From assembly GCA_030635865.1 (NCBI GenBank), contig DAOVYA010000060.1:1-7908 (forward strand): 7,908 bases of DNA. The letters run 5' to 3'. The notes below the pieces were generated by a model. The model worked only from the letters and a program-made list of their open reading frames with translations. It had not been told where the DNA came from and did not search any database. Numbering within the stretch: position 1 is the stretch's first letter; each line of letters opens with the position of its first letter. The position numbers and the translations under genes were made by a program. Positions 6,806-7,908 of this stretch are shown here, piece by piece. The stretch is from Gammaproteobacteria bacterium. GTDB lineage: Bacteria; Pseudomonadota; Gammaproteobacteria; UBA9214.

Positions 6806-6948
6806 CAGGCTGATGAAAAACCCTCATGCGGCACGATCCTGCGTTAAAAATCGGCTCAGAATGCTCATGTACTGTGTGTACACTGCGCTTCTTCGCCGAT
6901 TTTTGCCTTGTCTCGCACTCGCATGAGACTTTTTCATCAACCTGCTAG
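6802..6948. mobile_element. 147-bp MITE-like inverted-repeat element
   Basis: The two 71-nt arms (6802-6872 and 6878-6948) are symmetric about a 5-nt centre TGTGT and align without gaps. Conserved blocks are CTAGCAGG, TGATGAAAAA, CTCATGCG, AAAAATCGGC and TGTAC; the stretches between have drifted. Both ends carry CTAG, either the tip of the inverted repeat or a 4-bp target duplication of the kind made by some IS5-type elements. No transposase is encoded, so any movement would need one supplied in trans. Similar short elements with GATGAAAAA/TTTTTCATC-type ends recur in gammaproteobacterial genomes (recollection, not checked). Transcribed, it would fold into one long hairpin and may end or protect the rmuC message. 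Confidence 0.8.
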
Positions 6949-7031
6949 GGCCGGAACGAACACCCGCCTCAGGATCATGCTGTAATGTGATTTTTTTACA
7001 TTTTCCATGTGTACTCATAGACAGTAATTTA

Positions 7032-7215
7032 CCCTGCCCTGCCCAATAATAAACCCTCCAGGGAGGTACTATCCTGGCAGGGACGCCACCCTGATTTCTC
7101 TGCCAGTCAACGTGTAGGGTCTTACAGGTTTTTCTGTCGTCACATGGACCGTAACGGCGCTTCTCAGGGATGTGATCATTGAACCCTCATTGCCCGCGCA
7201 CGCGGGCATTTTTTT
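7032..7215 (+). ncRNA. Candidate structured small RNA or attenuator leader upstream of yciK
   Basis: This stretch has no credible ORF but folds well by eye. It has a 10-bp helix 7074-7083/7097-7106 (one G-U), a 7-bp alternative pairing of GGCAGGG (7076-7082) with CCCTGCC (7037-7043), and a hairpin CCTC/GAGG (7055-7058/7063-7066). Further helices are ACAG/CTGT (7124-7127/7134-7137) inside GGTC/GACC (7118-7121/7147-7150), and TCACAT/ATGTGA (7140-7145/7170-7175). The last two compete. It ends in a strong intrinsic terminator 18 nt before yciK. It matches no 6S, SRP, RNase P, tmRNA or riboswitch consensus I know. No convincing sigma70 promoter was found at its 5' side, so that boundary is a guess. 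It could be an independent sRNA or the leader of yciK. Confidence 0.4.
7191..7215 (+). terminator. Intrinsic terminator just upstream of yciK
   Basis: An 8-bp perfect stem TGCCCGCG / CGCGGGCA (7191-7198 with 7201-7208) is followed by seven T residues (7209-7215). It is too far from rmuC, with a large hairpin element between, to be the obvious rmuC terminator. It more likely ends a transcript that begins in the 6949-7190 region. It leaves only 18 nt before the yciK start. Confidence 0.92.
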
Positions 7216-7216
7216 G

Positions 7217-7222
7217 TATAAA
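7217..7222 (+). promoter_or_regulatory. Possible -10 box for yciK
   Basis: TATAAA (5 of 6 to TATAAT) directly follows the terminator T-tract. No -35 box is present; that position lies inside the terminator stem. Transcription would start about 5 nt before the yciK ATG. Confidence 0.3.
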
Positions 7223-7233
7223 CTGCACCACCA

Positions 7234-7908
7234 ATGAGCACGCTACACACGATCCCGGAAGGCTGGACCCCTGCGCCCGGTTTTTTGAAAGACCGGACGA
7301 TACTGGTTACCGGTGCAGCCAACGGTATTGGACGCGCACTGGGTAGCGCCCTTGCAGCCCACGGCGCATCAACCATCCTGCTGGACAAGGATGTCCACGG
7401 CCTCGAACAGGCATACGATGAAATTGTTGCGGCCGGTTATCCACAACCCGCACTGTACCCGCTTGACCTTCAAGGCGCCGCACCGGACGACTATGCGGAT
7501 CTCGCCGGCACCCTTGAGAAGGAATGCGCGGGGCTTGACGGGCTGATTCACAATGCAGCCCTGCTGGGCGCGCTCGTTCCGCTTGCCAATTTTGATGACG
7601 AGATGTGGTTTCAAACCCTGCAGGTCAATCTCAATGCACCCTACCTGCTGACCATGGCCTGTCTTGGTTTGATGAACAAGCGCGCTGATGCATCAATCCT
7701 GTTCAGCTCCGACGCATGCGGGCGACAGGGCAAGGCGTACTGGGGTGCCTATGGCGTCTCCAAGGCAGGGCTCGAAGGATTCATGCAGATACTGGCCGAT
7801 GAACTCGAAACGAATAGCCCGGTACGCGTCAACAGCATCGACCCGGGACCGGTACGCACCGCACTGAGACGGCTGGCCTATCCGGGGGAAGATGCGAGCT
7901 CACTCAAC
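7234..7908 (+). CDS. yciK: YciK-type short-chain dehydrogenase/reductase (3' end cut by window edge)
   Basis: 225 codons are open to the window end; E. coli YciK has 252, so about 25 residues are missing. It is a cytosolic NAD(P)-dependent oxidoreductase of the classical SDR family whose physiological substrate is not established. Seen: cofactor loop TGAANGIG (26-33), an acidic Asp51 at the end of beta-2 (ILLDKD), HNAALLG (Asn107), catalytic Asn132 in QVNLNAPY, Ser159, and Tyr173/Lys177 in GAYGVSK. GRQGKAYWGAYGVSK, MQILADE and the VRTALRRLAYPGED region resemble E. coli YciK closely. The start is the only ATG before the Rossmann fold and has no Shine-Dalgarno. In Pseudomonas it directly follows mupP; here rmuC, a repeat and a terminator-ended region separate them, so it is probably no longer in that operon. 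Confidence 0.93.
   Translation, partial: MSTLHTIPEGWTPAPGFLKDRTILVTGAANGIGRALGSALAAHGASTILLDKDVHGLEQAYDEIVAAGYPQPALYPLDLQGAAPDDYADLAGTLEKECAGLDGLIHNAALLGALVPLANFDDEMWFQTLQVNLNAPYLLTMACLGLMNKRADASILFSSDACGRQGKAYWGAYGVSKAGLEGFMQILADELETNSPVRVNSIDPGPVRTALRRLAYPGEDASSLN

Noticed and set aside
6824..7018. A 64-codon minus-strand ORF.
   Set aside because: Most of it is translation of the inverted-repeat element. Such repeats often give spurious hypothetical proteins, and no conserved motif is seen.
6949..7215. Identification as 6S RNA, SRP RNA, RNase P RNA, tmRNA or a known riboswitch.
   Set aside because: None of the conserved core sequences I know for these RNAs is present, so it is left as an unnamed candidate.
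7313..7614. Open frames of 77 (+) and 81 (-) codons.
   Set aside because: Both overlap the yciK Rossmann fold, whose frame contains all SDR catalytic residues.
1..7908. tRNA genes, CRISPR arrays, complete insertion sequences, phage or defence genes.
   Set aside because: No cloverleaf with a TTCRA arm, no spaced direct repeats, and no transposase or defence-type domain was seen on either strand.

Overview
The window reads as ordinary chromosome from a ubiquinone-making gammaproteobacterium, most likely outside the Enterobacterales. The evidence is the gene content and order: methylthioribose-1-phosphate isomerase (mtnA), an MTA/SAH deaminase of the TRZ/ATZ hydrolase family, ubiG, a MupP/Gph-type phosphatase, and a YciK-type short-chain dehydrogenase. 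From memory, the same set in the same order is found in Pseudomonas (around PA3169-PA3173 in P. aeruginosa). Here it is interrupted by an ompA-like/mscS pair, by rmuC and by a palindromic repeat. The genus cannot be fixed from the sequence alone.

Layout. Bases 1-957 hold mtnA on the minus strand, with its 3' end cut by the window edge. A 161-bp divergent intergenic region follows. On the plus strand come a secreted OmpA-C-domain protein (1119-1745), an intrinsic terminator (1770-1803), an MscS channel (1826-2647) and a 28-bp perfect palindrome (2653-2680). Next is a tight three-gene block: mtaD (2733-4076), ubiG (4073-4783, ATGA overlap) and mupP (4790-5476). After a 36-bp gap comes rmuC (5513-6805). 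Its stop codon lies inside a 147-bp nearly symmetric inverted-repeat element (6802-6948). Bases 6949-7233 carry no credible protein gene, but they contain several nested RNA helices and a textbook intrinsic terminator (7191-7215). This looks like an unannotated small RNA or a long attenuator-type leader. yciK starts at 7234 and runs off the right edge.

How the genes fit together. MtaD and MtnA are two steps of methylthioadenosine salvage by the deaminase route: MTA to methylthioinosine, then, after a phosphorylase not seen here, MTR-1-P to MTRu-1-P. UbiG consumes SAM and releases SAH, which relatives of MtaD can also deaminate, so there is a plausible SAM by-product theme. The OmpA-like protein, MscS and MupP concern the cell envelope: peptidoglycan anchoring, osmotic safety valve and MurNAc recycling. 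RmuC is tied to DNA rearrangement control.

No large novel defence or mobile system is visible. The parts most worth a second look are the structured, terminator-ended region at about 7032-7215, the MITE-like repeat that supplies the rmuC stop, and start regions that lack normal ribosome-binding sites.
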